Shown here in pieces: positions 60,565-64,000 of a stretch of DNA of 64,000 nt; the first letter of the stretch is position 1, and the number at the start of each line of letters is the position of its first letter. Position numbers and translations under genes: made by a program. The DNA is from Geosiphon pyriformis (Eukaryota; Glomeromycota; Glomeromycetes; Archaeosporales; Geosiphonaceae), in assembly GCA_016748015.1 (NCBI GenBank), contig JAAOMT010000009.1:2092200-2156199 (forward strand), given 5' to 3'. The notes under the pieces are model-generated. The model worked only from the letters and a program-made list of their open reading frames with translations, was not told the origin of the DNA and ran no database searches.

Positions 60565-61476
60565 TCATTCTCTGTGGCAAGCCTTGCAATAATAACAAGT
60601 ATGATTTTCATATTTTTCTTCAGGTAAAATGCAGGCTCCCATTGATGATAGTTTTTTGTGGCAGTCCTTATATTTAAGGGGAATATAGGGGCATTGTTTT
60701 CTTGGTTTGGGTTTTGAGTAAGAGATATTCCATCCAGAGGTTTCGGGTTCAGAGTGTGGGGTAAAATGTTTTTGTTCTGTTTCATCAGCCCAGTTGGATG
60801 TTGATTTAAAAGCCATGAATGTTTCAATGAGGGGTTTTTTCTCTTCTGGTTTGAATTCAAAAGCTGGGGCTTTTTCAGAGCATTTGTTGAATGTACTACA
60901 AGTGGCAGGTACCCGGGCATGTTGTCCTTGGTAGAAGATTGTTAACTCTTGTGTTTCCCAATTCAGATTAGCATTGGCTTTTTGAAGCCAATCATTTCCG
61001 ATGAGAGCTTGGTACTGGGGTGTATCCATTATAAGAACTTTGACTGGAATGGTGATTCCATTAAGAGTGAATGGAAAATTGTCAATTTCTCCTACTGGGG
61101 TCTTTTTCATGCCATTAGCAGTGATGATTACTGTTTGAGCTGGTCGGTCAACATTTCTCTTCAACTGTTGCATTAACTGGTAGGTAATAATGCTTCTGGC
61201 AGATCCATGGTCTAGGATCAAGTGAATTGTTTTTTCTTCGACTTCTGCTTCAGTGTACATAGCCATGATTGCTTTTTGTTCATTGGTGGCTGCATTGCTA
61301 AGCAGGAATGGTGACTCATTTGCTTCGAACTCAAAAGGGAATATATCTGAAAGGTTAACATTTTCAGCGATTCTGGCTGATAGGATTGTGGTAGGAGTAT
61401 AGGAAGGGTTTTGTTGTTGTGCTGCAGCTCTACCTTCTGAGAGTGCTGTATGGTAAAAATTCTGTTTTTTTGGCAT
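60565..61476 (-). pseudogene. Gypsy aspartic protease
   Basis: 303 open codons. The region LILDHGSARSIIT (about 61180-61218) sits where retropepsins have D-[ST]-G; here it is Asp-His-Gly (61204-61212). The matching second half is QYQALIGNDWLQKANANLNW, typical of Gypsy proteases. It ends in a Cys-rich stretch HTCYYCKACHRE that continues, after one stop, into the module ahead of the dUTPase. It processes the Gag-Pol polyprotein in active elements. Confidence 0.87.
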
Positions 61477-61803
61477 TGTTAAATAACTGGGTTGAGTGTG
61501 GTAGTGGTTGGGTCTTGGTTGAGTGGAATTTCAGGGAACTAATTGGTTGTTCGAACTGATTCTATTGTTGTTTACTTGGTATTAGTTTTGTGGTATGAAT
61601 TGATTTTGTGTAATCAGTCTTCAAGCAGGTACTTGATAATATTGTGTGGGTAGTTGTTGGTATTGCTGTTGGATTGGCTGTGGGGCAGATTGATAATAGT
61701 TATTTTGGTATTGGGGTCTTGGTGGATAGTAAGCTGGTGGTGGTGGTTAATAATAAGATTGTTGTGGTGGAGAATAACGTTGATTACTCCTATTTTGTTG
61801 GTC

Positions 61804-63320
61804 TCATTGTAGCTTTCTACAATCTTTTTTCCAGTGGCCAGAGATTTCACAGTAATGGCAATTCTGAGGCTGGTTATTGGAAAGTGGTGCAAAGTTATTT
61901 TGATTTTATCTTTGGGATGGTTGATATCTTTGGGATTGCTGTTGTTGTTGATTGGTGAAATAGTTTTCAATCTTCTTTGTGAGTTGGTCAATTTTTTCCT
62001 CAGCTGCTGAGCTGGTTTTTCCAATTGCCAAATTTACAAGTTTTGTGCGATTGGCCTCTTCCATGGCCATTTCGTATCTTTTCACATGCTATATGGCAGA
62101 GTTTAAATCTTCTGGCGCACGTGAGTGAACTTTTTTAATTAGTTTATCTTTTAGACCAGCAATAAATTGATTCAAGATTTGAGCATCAGAATAATAATTG
62201 TTTGTTTCAAGTTGGCGAATTTGTCTGAGAAGTTTGTTGAATTTTCCAATATAAGTCATAACAGATTTGGAGGGTTCTTGTTTGATATTTCGAAAACGAT
62301 TGTGAAGAGTGATGGAGGTATTATTGTCAGTGAACTGTTCAAGGAAGGCTGCTTTGAAAGTATTCCAATCATTGAATGGGGCAGCCAAGTTTTCAAACCA
62401 TTCTCCTGCTGTTTCTTTGAGAAAGTAGGGAATTGTTCTTAATATTCTGGCAGCATTCCATCTATTTGCATCTCTAGCTTTAGTAACTTGGTTGAGTCAT
62501 TTTTGGGGACTGGTCTCAATGTCTTCTCTATTAAATTCAGGGATTTTTGTGATGTATGTTGTCATTTTGTCTTTTTCATTTTCACTGTCTATTGATTCTT
62601 CTTCAGATATTTCAGATTTGTTTTCTTCATTCACTGCTGTCTTAGAGTGTTCACTTTGATTTTCAGCTAGAAAGTCAAGGAGATTGGAACTAGTTTGAAG
62701 AGGTTTTTGTTGTCTGATAAGACTTCTGAGTAATGTAAAATTTTTTGGTCTTGCAAATTGATTCAAGAGTGAATTAGGTGTTTGTGCTTGTGTAAATAAA
62801 GCTGGAAAAGGTGTGATAGTAAGTGGAAGTTTTGAACTGGTTCTTTGTTCAAATGTTTGTAAATGTTTGGCAGTTGTTTTTAGTAGTATTGGAGTATTTG
62901 GGGTGGTTTTTGAGTATTGCTTTAATTTGTTTTTGCCTTTGTTGCTTGTTTTTGTTTCTGATTCAAAATCAATAAAGTATTGAGACTGCACTAGATATGT
63001 TTCTTCACAGTATTTGATAATGTTAAAATTAAGTTCGTGAAAGTAAGTGGCAAGTATTTTGCTGTTAAGGTCTTCAGTTCCCAACTGTGAATAGTGTGCT
63101 AAATTATTGTAAAGGTTGCTTTTAACTTCTGAGATATTGTAATTTCCAAAAAAATAATTGTTGATACGGTTTTCAATGTATTAGTATACTGATTTCTTGA
63201 CAACTTCAATTCCATCTGGAATGTTGAATCTTTGCTTGCAGTGGGTGTAAATTGATTGGTAATACTTTAGAGTTGTTACATCTGGTGTGGTCGCTACTTT
63301 GAATTTTGTTGTTGCTGTGT
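61804..63320 (-). pseudogene. Gypsy gag with CCHC zinc knuckle
   Basis: In one frame with the protease. N-terminal part (open at 62497-63084) is hydrophilic, with an acidic Ser/Glu stretch. The capsid-like core (62089-62388) has FNDWNTFKAAFLEQF, then YIGKFNKLLRQI and ILNQFIAGLKDKL, the usual Gypsy gag pattern. The nucleocapsid knuckle CHYCEISGHWKKDC (C-x2-C-x4-H-x4-C) is at 61819-61860, followed by a Gln/Pro/Tyr-rich linker. Stops separate these pieces. A clear in-frame ATG at the start is missing. Confidence 0.87.
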
Positions 63321-63325
63321 TATTT

Positions 63326-63341
63326 CCATGGGAGAGCACCA
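63326..63341 (-). promoter_or_regulatory. Primer-binding site of the Gypsy element
   Basis: In element sense TGGTGCTCTCCCATGG starts two bases inside the 5' LTR. Its complement ends in GCACCA, as a tRNA 3' end would. I cannot name the tRNA. Confidence 0.75.
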
Positions 63342-63343
63342 AA

Positions 63344-64000
63344 TGTTACTAGAGATTTTTGGTCTCCTTTCTTGAATGTTGTTGATGCCTGTTTGCTGTG
63401 AATTCACGTTTCCAGGAAGTAGTTGGACCTCCAGTAACTGAATTTATCTTCAAATTATCTCCTATAATTTAAACTTGCTGGACTTATGAATGAAATAGCC
63501 AATTCCATGCCAGTTGCTTTATGTAATTATGTTGTAGTAAATGTCAACTCTTTCCCAGGAATTGCTTGTTTAGAAGCTCACTAAAAATGTGTAGTTACTT
63601 TGCTGTGAAAGTCAACTTTTCTACAGAAATCTTGTCTGTAGGCTACCTTAATGATTGTAATAAGAAAAGAAAAAAAAAATAAAAGAAATGTAAAAGAAAT
63701 AGGATTTTATCAAGAGAAACGTTTTTCTATTCAGGCCTGGAGTCACTAACAGTTTACTGAAATTGGTAGCTAATCAATTTCAAAACGTTAGTTGGGTTTT
63801 GGAAATTTTTTAAGTGCAATAATTAAAAAATTTGGTTTTTTGAATTATTTGATATTTATTTTTTTTTGTGTATGTAGGAATGGTTTTAAGTAATAAATCT
63901 AAAGTAAGATACATTTTCTTGAAGAGAGATGCTCTTCTTTTATACAACTTGTCATAACACTATTCTATGAACTTGAACTTTGCTATTTTCTACAATTTCA
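63344..64000 (-). repeat. Right LTR (5' LTR of the Gypsy element), partial
   Basis: Starts TGTTACTAGAG and aligns with the left LTR from 54674. By comparison about 320 bp are missing beyond the window edge. Confidence 0.9.

Larger units (their letters stand above)
54674..64000 (-). mobile_element. Ty3/Gypsy LTR retrotransposon with a dUTPase domain (right LTR cut by the window)
   Basis: Left (3') LTR 54674-55654, internal region 55655-63343, right (5') LTR from 63344 to beyond the window. The order in element sense is PBS, gag with CCHC knuckle, protease, Cys-rich module, dUTPase, RT, RNase H, integrase with GPY/F-type C-terminus, PPT. RT before integrase places it in Ty3/Gypsy. It is riddled with in-frame stops and carries active-site substitutions in several enzymes, so it is dead, but most domains remain in one frame. 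It is nested in an old LINE. An assembly gap sits near its 3' end. Confidence 0.92.

Noticed and set aside
61614-62024. 136-codon His/Asn-rich frame in the Gypsy gag
   Set aside because: The gag frame proper carries the CCHC knuckle here; this frame is its shadow.

Overview
The window looks like a chromosome segment of a very AT-rich, transposon-rich fungus, most likely an arbuscular mycorrhizal fungus (Glomeromycotina, Rhizophagus/Gigaspora type). The evidence is short GT-AG introns in compact fungal genes, a Sel1-repeat gene, a dispersed 5S rRNA gene, long AT-only stretches, large (ATT)n microsatellites, and Tad/I-type LINEs with a Ty3/Gypsy element. The species cannot be named from the sequence alone.

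Left part (1-23.3 kb): host genes separated by AT-rich spacers. All assignable protein genes are on the minus strand. They are the 5' part of a polyprenol-reductase-like gene (DFG10/SRD5A3 family, cut by the window edge), an 8-exon DHHC palmitoyltransferase whose catalytic core sits on a 12-nt micro-exon, a 9-exon glyoxalase II, and a single-exon Sel1-repeat protein. I reconstructed the exon chains by hand; every intron phase closes and both spliced genes give uninterrupted proteins (416 and 318 aa). There are also a relic with a PD-(D/E)XK-like motif (about 7.6-7.9 kb), an unrecognised decayed coding remnant (21.6-22.5 kb), and a 5S rRNA gene alone in an AT desert (9.25-9.36 kb).

Middle part (23.3-54.7 kb): a LINE graveyard. 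At least three datable layers of one LINE lineage are nested. Very old copies are almost entirely A/T but still alignable (about 26.4-33.2 kb; 3' end at 35.9-36.6 kb continuing at 43.5-43.6 kb; about 53.4-54.67 kb). Three younger copies are also present: copy 1 full length on plus at 36627-43528, copy 2 5'-truncated on minus at 44062-49119, and copy 3 5'-truncated on plus at 50010-52302. Each younger copy has a candidate target-site duplication. All three keep their ORF2 in one frame and are broken there by in-frame stops, so decay has been by transitions rather than indels.

Right part (54.67 kb to the end): a Ty3/Gypsy LTR retrotransposon on minus, inserted into an old LINE. It has LTRs of about 981 bp, a primer-binding site, a polypurine tract, and the order gag - protease - Cys-rich module - dUTPase - RT - RNase H - integrase. 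Each of the protease, dUTPase, RT and integrase domains carries an active-site substitution, mostly of G-to-A/C-to-T type. A 287-bp assembly gap lies next to a stray LTR fragment.
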